From Cladopsammia gracilis (Eukaryota > Cnidaria > Anthozoa > Scleractinia > Dendrophylliidae), in assembly GCA_022457155.1 (NCBI GenBank), contig JAJGOT010000202.1, positions 722,001-786,000 of the forward strand: a stretch of DNA of 64,000 nucleotides, given 5' to 3'. A program made the position numbers and the translations under genes. The notes under the pieces are model-generated. The model was given only the letters and a program-made list of their open reading frames with translations, did no database searches and was not told the DNA's origin. Below are positions 1 to 11,500 of the stretch, one piece after another. Position 1 is the first letter of the stretch; every line of letters starts with the position of its first letter.

Positions 1-49
1 AAGATACTCTCAGACGCTTTATAATCGTAGAACTAGTTCATACGTATTC

Positions 50-1620
50 AACATATCTGCGCCCATAATACATTCTCTCACCCGATTGCCAATATTTTTT
101 TTTTTTTACTTCCGCGGCCAATATTATTCACATTTGAAAATCACAACAAACGGCTATAGGGTTTCACTTCCGTCGCCAATAATATTCACATTTGCAAAAT
201 AATAACAAGCTCTTTTTGAGTTCCCCTTCCGCGGCCAATCTTAACCACGTTTGAAAAAATCATAACCAACGCTTATAGAGTTTCACTTCCTTAGCCAATA
301 ATATTCACATTTAAGAAATCATAACAAATTTTGACGAGTTTCAATCCGTGGCCAATAATATTCACATCTTCCAGAACATAACAAACAATTACGAGTCTCA
401 CCTCCGTGGCCAATAACATTTCACATTTGCATATAACAATCTCTTACGAGTTTACTTCGAGGCCAATAACATATCACATCTGCATAAACAAGCTCTTGCG
501 CGTTACACTTCGTGGCCAAAACATATCACATCTGCATAAACAGCTCTTGCGCGTTTCACTTCGTGGCCAATAACATATCACATCTGCATAAACAAACTCT
601 TGCGCGTTTCACTTCGTGGCCAATAACCTATCACATCTGCATAAACAGACTCTTGCGCGTTTCACTTCGTGGCCAATAATATTCACATCTTCCAGAACAT
701 AACAAACAATTACGAGTCTCACCTCCGAGTCTCAAGCTCTTGCGCGTTACACTTCGTGGCCAATAACCTATCACATCTGCATAAACAGCTCTTGCGCGTT
801 TCACTTCGTGGCCAATAACATATCACATCTGCATAAACAAACTCTTGCGCGTTTCACTTCGTGGCCAATAACCTATCACATCTGCATAAACGGACTCTTG
901 CACGTTTCACTTCGTGGCCAATAACCTATCACATCTGCATAAACAAGCTCTTGCGCGTTTCACTTCGTGGCCAATAACATATCACATCTGCATAAACAAA
1001 CTCTTGCGCGTTTCACTTCGTGGCCAATAACCTATCACATCTGCATAAACAGACTCTTGCGCGTTTCACTTCGTGGCCAATAACATATCACATCTGCATA
1101 AACAAGTTCTTGCGCGTTTCACTTCGTGGCCAATAACATATCACATCGGCGTCAACAAACTCTTGTTCCGTGGCCACATTTGTATATAATACACTCTTAC
1201 AAGTTTCACCCCCGTGGCCAATACCATTTCACATATCTCAAGGTGTTCCGTAGTCAGCCGAAAATATGACCATTATTTGCAATAACAAACTCACAAGGAG
1301 TTCTTACTCCGCGGCCGACGCAATGGCCATTATCGCCAACAATAGACTCTTACGAGTCAACTCCGCGGCCAATACATTTCACATATCTCAGGAGTGCCGT
1401 GGTCAATATAAAACATGGCCATTATTTGCGATAACAAACTCACAACGAGTCCTAATTCTGTGGCCTACGCAATGGCCATTATCGCAAATAAAAAACTCTT
1501 ACGAGTCCACTCCGGGGCCAATAACATTTCCCATCGCGCATCACTCTCAAAAGAAAGTATTACTCCCGTGGCCAACAACACTTAATAAAATAATAATTTC
1601 AGAACTAACACGTGTTAAAG
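50..1620. repeat. 53-bp satellite with CCAAT-containing units
   Basis: This is a tandem array. In the core (about 470-1160) the unit is 53 bp; for example the same unit starts at 612 and again at 665. Each unit carries GTGGCCAATAAC, then TATCACATCTGCATAAAC, then CTCTTGCGCGTTTCACTTC. The flanks (50-470 and 1160-1620) hold longer, more diverged versions of the same unit. Core copies are nearly identical, so they look recently homogenised. The small open frames inside it follow the repeat and are not genes. Confidence 0.93.
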
Positions 1621-1688
1621 CAAAAATTTAGCTCAAGTTTTCCCTCCGTCGACAAGCCCTGGCCTTGTGGTGCGGGATTCTGCCCTTG

Positions 1689-2045
1689 CTAACAGATTGA
1701 TTTATCTAGCTCTCCCTGGCGGTTAAGCCTGTCCCGCTGCATGTTGGACTCCTTGTCCCGATGCTGGTTGAGCTCCTTGTCCAGCGTCCGGTTTAACTCT
1801 CTGAGCTGCATTTCCCGCAGCAGGATGAACTCCTTGAACTCCTTGTTCCGCGGCTGGTAGAACTCTTTGAGGTATCTGTCTCATGGCTGGTTGAACAACC
1901 TGAGCCGCATGTCACACGGCTGGTTGAATTCCTCGAGCTCCTTGTTCCGCTGGTGGCTGAACTCCCTGAACTGCTTGTCCCACTGCATGTTGAACTCTTT
2001 GACCTCCTTGTCCAGGTACTGGATATTATACGTCTGCTATCAGAA
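1689..2045 (-). pseudogene. 33-bp repeat encoding a degenerate 11-residue charged repeat
   Basis: Roughly ten 33-bp units. Read on the minus strand, one frame gives an 11-residue repeat of the type DKEFKEFNQPR (variants DKEVKEFNMQW, DKQFREFSHQR, NKELEEFNQPC, DMRLRLFNQP). It ends at TAG (1689-1691). There is one in-frame TGA at 1881-1883 after a FNQP unit. A pyrimidine-rich stretch ending in AG lies just upstream on the minus strand (about 2040-2060), as at an exon start. The conserved D/N-K-E and EF positions suggest descent from a charged helical repeat protein. A plain minisatellite with chance coding appearance is the alternative. No product is recognised. Confidence 0.5.
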
Positions 2046-2130
2046 AATAGAAGAAGGGAACGAAGAGGCAAAAGAAATCCTTCGACGCGTCAGCGTACAA
2101 CCACGCCGCACTGCAGTTGAGCCAAAGTGA

Positions 2131-4293
2131 TAATTTATTCATATGTACTAATCTTATATGCGTTACTTTAATGTATGCAGCGTGAATAGGTATAGGTATT
2201 GACAGTTTATTACATATGCAGGAACGCACTTATTAGTATACAATAACACAAAAGGAATAGGTAGTTGACGTCATGAAAGGGCATTCCGTTTATTAATATC
2301 ATTAATAAGTTACCTATTCCAAATTAGAATGCAGGAAGGCATATTGTGACGTCATTGACTAGGCACCTAATCCACCTAATCCATAGGCACCTAATCCACC
2401 TAATCCGTAACGGGGCTTATCTTCATACTTATAGTACTACTGGGTAGTTTATCTTTAAGTTCATTGTCGTAAGTATTTTTACCTCAATCAAACAGTCCTG
2501 TAAACTGCTTAACTGAATCTTACATAGTATTACGTTATTTTGTTTTAACGAATTCAAAATGTTTTTGTGTGTGCGTATGCGTGCGAATTGATTCAGGAAT
2601 TGCAGCTAGTCTTGCGCTTGAAATGTCAGAAGTGGTTGTTGACAAGTCAGAAGTACACTAAAAAGCCGCGCTTTGGTCAAAGTGGAGGGATTTTTTTTCA
2701 AGCGCTTCTAAAGTCTTAAGGATTTTTTTTTTTTTAATGCTAGCGAATATTTTTAATTTGTAGATGCAAATCGCGATTATTGGAATCAATTTTATAATTT
2801 TATCGGCCCAATCAATGAAAGCTGACTAACCTCCATTTCGTCCACAAATCTTGTGGCATTTGGGCCGATCAGATGACATAAATTTTCGATTTTCTCAAGG
2901 GGAACCGTTGCGAGTTCTTCCTTGAAACTTGGCATGGTAAATTTGTAATACTGATACATTAGGACTGTGAAGTAAAATTGTCGAAAAATTAGGTACCAGG
3001 AGCATTTTTATGCTGTTAAACATGACGTAAGTTTGGTCGCCATTTTAGGCGCTCTTCGAAGATGTTTTTTTTTAAATGGTCGCAAAATCACAATATCAAC
3101 AGATTTGAAATATTTTAAAAGCTAGCAATAAATAGAAGTAGTTGTTCCGAGTTTATGTAAAGTTTGACTTCAACTGGATTTACTTTAAGGCTTGAACGGC
3201 GCTTCGTCCTCGCACCTAAATTTGTGCATTTGATCGAGCGAAAAACCGGACTTCGACCGCACTTTCAAACCTGATCTTTGGTCAAAATATGAGCGATTCG
3301 CCAAATGGGTCGTTGACGGAGCGTTTTCGATCCTTACAAAAACATAAAATTATATCTGAAAAGTAAGACTACATTCAGTAGCCGACACTTGAAACCACGA
3401 TCGCTTTTATCCTTCACCCTAGTACACGCTGCCCTACAGAATCTACGACACTTTCACTCTCTTACGAAATCTTCGTCTATTCTTTCACCCAGCAAAATAA
3501 CACATTGCACAATAATTTAACTAATCAACTTTCCAAATATTTTCTTTTAGAGTGGTCTAAAATGTTCAACACTAAGCGACATACCCATGCGGTAAATAAA
3601 TATTCAGGACTGGTTGTTGTCTATCTAATGTCTAATCGCAGAAACACTTCAAAAAGACGTTTCTAGAATTTTCCCGAAGAAGTGTCCATTTTTGACCATG
3701 AAACACGCTCATTTTAATACTGACGTTGGCATTCTGCCACGAGCAATTATGGCTCATCCTAATTCTGAGATCAGTGTGTGAGCGGAGGCAATTATTGATG
3801 TTTATATCAATCGATCCACTACTCACTTGATACAAGAAAGTCAATCGAGACATTGTTGTTCTTAGCTCCAATGTGGTCCAGCCTAAGCCGTTGAGCATAC
3901 TTAGATACTAAATTCATTATTAGAATTCATTCATTGTTTAACATGGCCACTTCTGAAGTGCCATTATCTAATTAAAATGGGTAATAGCGTAACATAATAA
4001 AAGTGAAGCCAGAATAATCCTCCTAATATACGTTTTTGTTTGGATAGGAAAGATCATGTTTCATTATAAAGCTGGACTGCTCCCAATTAGTTTTCAAAAC
4101 ATGTTTTGTTTATAAGTCATGTTCTTGGTTATAACTTAAGAAATGCAAGTTACTTCCGTGTTCCTAAAAGTAAAACTAATTATTGCACGACTACGTTCGT
4201 CAGAGAGCCAATAACTTAAATCAACCAATCAGAATGCTCTATTGCCGGTCCAATATTCTCTAAGTATTGGTCCGGGCATTGTCCCTAATGACA
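2131..4293. other. Intergenic, no gene seen
   Basis: AT-rich sequence without recognisable coding structure. It holds a short direct repeat of GGCACCTAATCCACCTAATC at about 2361-2405. A small inverted repeat at about 4236-4274 has CCGGTCCAATA opposite TATTGGTCCGG, just before the poly-C tract. Confidence 0.6.
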
Positions 4294-4338
4294 CCCCCCC
4301 CCCCCCCCCCCCCCCCCCCCCCGCCCTCCCCCCCCCCC
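4294..4338. repeat. Poly-C tract
   Basis: About 45 bases of nearly pure C, interrupted once by G and once by T. Its length in this assembly is probably unreliable. A pyrimidine-rich stretch follows to about 4570. Confidence 0.95.
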
Positions 4339-4569
4339 TTATTATTTTTCTCCGATTGTTTTGAGAGCATTTATTGTTAGCATATATCATCTTCGGTAGT
4401 TGTTCGTTTATCCTTGAGACACCTTTTGGTAAAGTCTGGAGACAATTCTTGTTGTTCTTTTTATTATCGTTATTCTTGTTCTTCTTGTTCTTTTACTTTG
4501 CCATCCACCTCCTTCTTCCTTTTCTTCTTCTTTTACCCACCTCTTCTTTCTTCATCGTCTTCATCTTGC

Positions 4570-5670
4570 TCAAATGGTTCTAAAACTTAGCATTTGGATA
4601 TCTTTAGTGCTAGAAATGGACACACGTTTTCTACCGCGTGTGGTTTGTGCTTGCATACGATTACTACTTTCTTGGCCAGACAGAGCATGATTGAGCCCCG
4701 ATGCGATAGCTTTTTGTTGAAGGACAAAACAAACACATGGATTTATAGCACTCCAAGAATAGAGCATAAAGAGTGCAAGAAATGACATCACCGTTTGAAA
4801 TGTACAATACCGTGGTGGGGTCAGCCAATGCCACAGAAAAATTGTGGGGAAAATAAAGACAACAAGTGGGACCATACAAACGATAAATGATATCATTATT
4901 GCCACTGATAATAAAGCAATTTGTTTGTTCATTATATGGGATCCATGATTTGAGGACATCATTTTTCTTTGTTCGTGCCTTCTTTTTAAAGTCCACCCGA
5001 TAGTCCCATACACAATGGCTAAGATGCAGATGGGTATGATGATAAAAGTAATGAATGTAGCAGTCACGTATCTGTTATCCGTCACCTGTCCCCAATCCTT
5101 CTTGCATACTGTTTCATTGCCATTAGGGAACAGTTTGTATATGTACAAGTATGGCGCATGAAATGCAATTGAAAATACCCATGTACACAGGATGCAGATT
5201 AAACGCACTTTCGACGAAATGAGCATTCTCTTCAATGGAAAGACAACAGCAATGAACCTGTCCATTGATAACAACAGAAGGGTTTCGATGGAGACCACTA
5301 CAGAAACATCTGGGAGAAAGAAGCAAAGTTTACACAAGATTTCTCCTAGTATCTGGGGACTGTTAACCTTGAAGGCATAAGACCCTGAAATAATCTCAAC
5401 GATTTTGATGGGCATTATAGTCAACGGAGTGAAAAGATCGGACACGGCCATATTAAGAACGAAGAAGTTGATGGACTTGCGCAGCCTCTTGTCCTTGTAA
5501 GTGACCATAATAATAAGAGCATTTCCAACTAACGAAACCAGAAGAATGGCGACATAGGCCAGTACTTTGACTGCCGTTACAGCCGTGGAGTCTCCCGAGG
5601 TCTGGCACCCGCTATCCGTGGCGAAGGAACTGTTATGGGATGGAAATCCCGAGCTGGAGTTGTTAAACAT
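4570..5670 (-). CDS. Rhodopsin-family (class A) G protein-coupled receptor, peptide-receptor-like
   Basis: Intronless 366-residue seven-transmembrane receptor that would act at the cell surface and signal through heterotrimeric G proteins. The start is the first ATG (5668-5670); the frame is open a few codons further but without ATG. The N-terminus (1-33) is Ser/Asn-rich with N-x-S sites at about N3/N4 and N13. TM1 has GN at 49-50; TM2 has LNMAVSDLF with D78. C113 at the TM3 entry and C189 in the second extracellular loop can form the family disulphide. DRF (137-139) replaces DRY. TM4 has W164, TM5 has P213, TM6 has CMVP (265-268) instead of CWxP. TM7 has NPCVC (310-314), so the usual NPxxY tyrosine is Cys. 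A basic, Ser-rich tail follows. The general look is that of a neuropeptide or orphan cnidarian receptor; the ligand cannot be told. Confidence 0.92.
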   Translation of the reverse strand: MFNNSSSGFPSHNSSFATDSGCQTSGDSTAVTAVKVLAYVAILLVSLVGNALIIMVTYKDKRLRKSINFFVLNMAVSDLFTPLTIMPIKIVEIISGSYAFKVNSPQILGEILCKLCFFLPDVSVVVSIETLLLLSMDRFIAVVFPLKRMLISSKVRLICILCTWVFSIAFHAPYLYIYKLFPNGNETVCKKDWGQVTDNRYVTATFITFIIIPICILAIVYGTIGWTLKRRHEQRKMMSSNHGSHIMNKQIALLSVAIMISFIVCMVPLVVFIFPTIFLWHWLTPPRYCTFQTVMSFLALFMLYSWSAINPCVCFVLQQKAIASGLNHALSGQESSNRMQAQTTRGRKRVSISSTKDIQMLSFRTI

Positions 5671-6299
5671 GACTGTACAGTTTTTCAAACGGTTGGATAT
5701 CTGATTCTCTTTACGATTCCAAGTGGATCAAACAAATATCAGTCTCGGTCGCTATACAACTGAGAGTTGAATTAAAGTGATCTTGGCTGCTGTGGGTTTA
5801 AGTATAATGCGGTAAAACTGGGTGATTAGCGTTTCGTTTTAGGTGGGCGCGCCTGATTTTCATGTGAATAGGTGAAAATTAATTTGGCCTTTGCAAATAG
5901 CCCTTTTAGGCGCTATGGCGTCACTTAAATGCTGTTAGTTTTTGTCATGCTAATAAAGACTGTCTAAAAGGAGCCACGGTATTACAAAATGTAAATAACA
6001 AAAGCAAATGGACATCAATTATGGTGTCAAAAAACATTGGCGCAATACCAAAAAAAGGCTTATTAGGTTTTTGCGACAGCTGATGATATTTTCTCATTAT
6101 ATTTTCGATAGTTACCTTTAAAATATAGTCACGACTTAAGATATATATCTATACATAGGATCTCACCTATACATAGGATCTCACCTGTTTTAGCGATCAA
6201 CAAAAAAAGAGCAGCAAAATGAGGGCAACATAATATTTTATCCTCACATAACAATAACGTCCATTTCTTTAGTTTTTAAATTAATGCTTAAGCGACAGG

Positions 6300-7800
6300 G
6301 TGCATTCACCTTTTAACCAAATTCCGCGGCTTCACGGAATTCAACAGTCTACTTTAAACTCAAGCAATTCGATTTGTCCTTGTATGTTTAGCATTTTTTT
6401 ACCCAATTTGAAAGTAAAATAGGAGAGGGGATGGCGCCGCAAGAGCTAAGTGTTGTTTTAGCTTCGTTAACGTGGTCAAGATTGCTTACGCTGGAGCTGT
6501 CATGTGGGCGGACTTTGCAGTTTATTTTTTCTCCGAGATTTCAGGTTATATTTCGTCCTCTGCGTTGGAAAAGCCGACTATAGGTAAATTTTTCACTGTC
6601 AGCCAAAAAAAAGGACTGGTTTGTGTAGTTACACATACATTTACACCTGCTAGATTAACCGCTGTGAGATCGATTGGTTCGAAATGATTTCAAGGGAATT
6701 GTCAAACTACAGAATTCGGCATCCCCGTCGTTTCGGTCTCATTTCCTTAGATCTTCAAACTAAAGTAATTAAGTATAAATTTATTAGACCGTCTTAGGCA
6801 CCGCTAAATATGTTTTTAGTGTGAATATGTATGTGCTAAAACCAGCGGCGGATGTTATTAATTATTAGTCCTTTACCAAAACCTTAAATTGTGGGTATCC
6901 AATATGACATTCTGGTTTAGAAAAGAAAACTTCCCCTTTCCTGTTCCGAAAGGCAAGACCTCATTACATGAGACTACCTTAGAGAAACGATTATGTCTAT
7001 CTATGCGCCCCAAGCAGATTGCGCATTAGGGCCACAACATATCAAAACACTAACAATAAAAGTCTAATTTGTAATGTCATCATTTGGGTATCCAAAACGA
7101 CACTGTGGTTTTGAAAAGAAAACTACCTCTTTCCTGTTACAAAAAGGCAAGAGCTCATGATTAAATGAGACCACCTTAAGAAAATGATACCGTTTATCGA
7201 AGCAGACTGCGCAATGTGAAAATTTCCTCATCTATTTCGTTTTAAGATTTTTTTTTTTTTTTTTTTTTTTTACCATAAGCGATTTTTCATAAAACTGACG
7301 TTATTGATATTTAATGGCATTTCAACTTCCCGCCGTCTGCCATGTTGAATGTGTTCATATTATTAATTGTACCTCAACTAAGATTTCACTTAACGGAAAT
7401 ACCAAAACCAGCATGATATTAATCTTCCGCACGAACTGAAAAAAAAAAAAAAATTGATTATCCTAAAACATACACTGAACGTCCGGTGGCTGCTGGCAGT
7501 TGCTAATGTGAAATAGTTTTTGTTCATACACTAAGGCTTTATTTACCTTTTAACAAAATCCCGCGGCTTCACGGAATTCAACAGCCACTTTGAACTCAAG
7601 GGCAATTTGATATGTTTTGTATATTGATAAAGTCTTTTTTTTTCCCGTAAATTTCTACTAAATTAGGAAAGGGTTTGGCGCCGTTAGAGCTCAGTGTTTC
7701 ATCAATGTGGCCATGATTCATTATACATGAGCTATCATGGGTGTTGATTTGGCAGTTTAATTTTTCTCCGAGTTCTCAGGTTTTATTCCGCCCACAAGCC
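6300..7800. repeat. Diverged direct duplication, copies about 1.2 kb apart
   Basis: The stretch about 6310-6560 is repeated in diverged form at about 7545-7790. Both have CCGCGGCTTCACGGAATTCA, a GGCGCCG..AGAGCT segment, then TTTCTCCGAG. Between them, about 6890-7000 and 7080-7190 are a second related pair (GGGTATCCAA..GACA..CTTTCCTGTT). No intact coding frame is seen. This looks like a dispersed non-coding element copied in tandem. Confidence 0.75.
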
Positions 7801-8459
7801 TGAAAACGAACATTTTAACTTCCAATATGAAATCTTTGCCAACCGATTATAATAACTTGATGTAAATATTAAGGGGCGGGAAACGAGATCACGTTTATTC
7901 ACAGGAACTAAATCCTTTTTACGTCTCGCGCGCTATAAAAAAAAAAAATGTTTGAATCGATAATAACATCGTAGAGTTTCAGATCACACAGAGGCAAATG
8001 TATTCTTTCGCGACAAATGTCAATTGCAATTGTAAATGTAAAAGCAAAAAAAAAAGCGTTTTACTTGTCAGCCTTGGCTTACAGTCGAGCGCTTTCCGTG
8101 CGCTCGAATTGCCCCTCTACCTGCTCTTTCAAACGCCTGGCACTCAGGCTACAGGAATGGTCTCTTTCTATTCCCATTCGCCAAATTGAAATTAGCTGTC
8201 CTGGTTCTTGCGCGTATTGTCTGATCCTGAAAAGGATTTGTTCCTAGGCTCTTTGTCGTTTTAGCCGCTGTGGCTCTAACAGAGGTAGAAAGTTCTTTTT
8301 CACGTTTCACAGCCAATTCACGTTTCGCAAAAAAAAAAACACGTCAATCACTGGTCACGGTAATCAGTAAAATCACGATTCGTGATGAGAAAACTGCAAG
8401 CATTTGCCGTTTCACGAGTAAATAAAAAGGTCCTATCACGCCATATGCCATACAGTATA

Positions 8460-8490
8460 CCCCTCCCCCCTCCCCCCCCCCCCCCCCCCC
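8460..8490. repeat. Poly-C tract
   Basis: Thirty-one bases of C with two T interruptions. Confidence 0.95.
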
Positions 8491-8574
8491 ACTCCATATT
8501 AACCGACAACCAGGAATTGAACAACCCTGTCGAGATCCTCTGAGTTGAAAAGCCGAATAGGTGTAGAGTTTCGC

Positions 8575-11500
8575 TGTCAGACAAGAAACAAGAAGTTTAA
8601 TTTATGCTCAACAATGACACAGCCGGATATACACCTGCTAGATTTCAATTTACCACAATGAGATAAAATGGTTGGAAATGATTTCCATCGAATCGTTAAA
8701 CTGTAGAAGTGAGCATCCACCGTCATTTCGGCACCATTTTCAAAGATCTCCATGCAGTCTTTAAAACAATAGGTAATTACTATATAAATTTATTATGAAA
8801 CCGGAGAAGTTCCATCTATCTAAATCAATACTGACGGGTAGGTAGTCAATACATGACAAGTTAAACGAACAAGACGTTTTAATCCTTTCTTCTTCTTCTG
8901 TACTGTTTTGTTTAAGAGACCTAATGAATTCGAACAGAGCGAGTTTTATGGCCGTCCTTGTTCTTTTTCACTCCTTAGTTTAGTTTCGTAGTTTTTGATC
9001 CGTACGTCGATTGATTCGACAAGTTACATGTATGCAAAATCAGGAAAATTCAGCCGCGACAAAAAATATGCGATGCCATGAAAAATTTCGTGTAGTATGC
9101 AAGGTACTACCTTATATTTCGCCGTGATATTATTACATTATTACTGGTAACGTTGTATAACAACAGCTATATTAAAAATCCCCTTATAACTAAAACACAA
9201 CGATTTTTCTTTTCATATGAAAAGCAATCTTTTTGTGCTTCGATTTCCCGGTTGAGAGTTCCTGTGTTGTGATCATGATAAGCACAACAAAAACACCTTT
9301 TGATGTAAAAGAAGCCACAACAATTCAACCTGAGAAGCTCAATTTCTTCATGACCGAAGTTCCTTTTAGCTCCTCAAATAAAATAAAGCTAGACGCAAAG
9401 CTAGATGCAAAGAAGACTAATCGATATCAGTTTACAAGACTCTGCGAGAGAGACATGGAAATTTTATAAATTGGCAGTACCGACATCTGATGCATATTTT
9501 AAAATTAAAAGAAGGCAGAAAAACAACATATGTTAGGGAATATATACGATAATATGTTCTTTCTTTGGTTTACCAAAGACCACTTTTGCACTTGAAACAA
9601 AATTCAACGAAAATTTAATCTCTAAGATTTTTCTAATCAAGTGGTTACCCAGTGCAGCTTTAATCATGTGCTAATTGGAAGATGAATATTTACGACTGGA
9701 TTTTCTTGTTCCGTTTCAATTCTCCATCAAACAGTGGACACTGCCTCTAATGATTGTGCTGGTGTCTGGCGATGCAGGGATATATAGTATGAATATATCT
9801 ACTCGATCCATATTTAAACAGTAGGTTTATGTATTGGAAAAATAAAAGGTAGCTGGCTCGCTAGCGAAGACTAAAAGGTATCGAGTTTCTACCGCGTGCT
9901 TCCATGATTTCATGATGGCAAAGTTAAATTCTAGAATTAAGTATTTCCATCGTTTCGGCCCCATTTCTTAAGATCTCAAGTGTTAATATAAATTTATAGT
10001 GCAACCGGAGAAGCTCCATCTGTCGCAATCAAAATGAGCAGTCAATACATGACAAGTACGTCGAACCATGACGACGTTTTATCCCTGTCGTCTTCTTCTG
10101 TAATCTTTTGTTAGAGACCTTGAGTTCGAACAGAGCGAGTTGTATGACAATCCTTCTCGATTTCGTCTGTGTTGTTACCCACTCGTTTTCTTTTCGTTTC
10201 TTATTTTTTTGATCCGTACGTCAGTTGATTCGAAAAATTTTGCACAATCAGGAAAATTCAGCTACGAGAAATGAGCCACTAAATATTTCATAGAGTAGAT
10301 AAGGTACCACCTTATATATCGCCGTGCTATTACTATATTATTTTTGGTAACACTCTATAACAACAGCTCTATTAAAAATTCCCCTATAACTAAAAAACAT
10401 TGATTTATTAACATAAGAAAAAACAACCTGGTCTTTTAATTTTGTGCTTCGCCTTTCCGCGGTAGCAGTTCCTGTGTTGTGGCATCTGCACAACAAATAC
10501 TCATTTTCTTCTCAAAACAAAAAGCCCCAAGAATCCAGCCTGAGAAACCCAATTTCTCCATGACCCGATTTTCTTTCAGCCCCTTAGCTAAAATGCTGAA
10601 AAAAAACAGCTAGAATCTAAGAAAAACTAATCGATATAAACTGGCAAGACTGGGAGAAATACATGGACATTGCTTAACGGGCAATACACCTGACGCCATA
10701 TTTTAAAAATTAAAATCAAGATAGCTGGTACAATATTTTAAAGACAGAAAAAATATACTATATATTTATGAATCATATACGATATGTCCTTTCTTGAGTT
10801 TATCTAAGGCCACTTTTGCATTTGAAACAAATTCAATGAAAACTATACTATTTAAGATTTTTCTAATCAAGTGGTTAACCTGTGCTCCTTTAATCATGAA
10901 CTCATTTGTAAAAATGATTGGAAGATGAATATTTACGATTGGATTTTCTTGTTCCGTTCCAATTCTCCAATAAACAGAGGATACCTCTAATGATTGAGTT
11001 GGTGCTTGAACTGACGATGCGGGTATATTCAGCATGTTCATAGATTCGTGTTAACATTTCCCTATATTATTACATGTAGATTAAAAAAGCATTGATTCCA
11101 AACAGTAGATTTATGGTGCTAAAAAAAATACCCAAGATGTAAGATCTGAACCTGAACCTAGGAAGATCGTATGCGTCATATTTCAAATCAGCTGGCTAGC
11201 AAGAGCCAAAGGTATTGATGAATTTTTAGATTCATTAATGCATTGAGAAAAAAAAGATTTGAAATGAGTTCAATGAAATTGCTGAACTCAAAGATCTGAA
11301 TTCTAAAAAAAAAAAAACTAATAATATAAATTTATAGTGCAACCGGAGGAGCTCCATCTATCACAATCAAATGAGCAGTTAAAAACAGCCTACGCGCAGG
11401 CGCCTCCTATTTCCCTGGCTTCGCGCGGAAAAAAGTCATTTTCCGCGTGAAGCAAGGAAATATATACAGGAGACGTCTGCACACAGGCCATAAAAAACAT

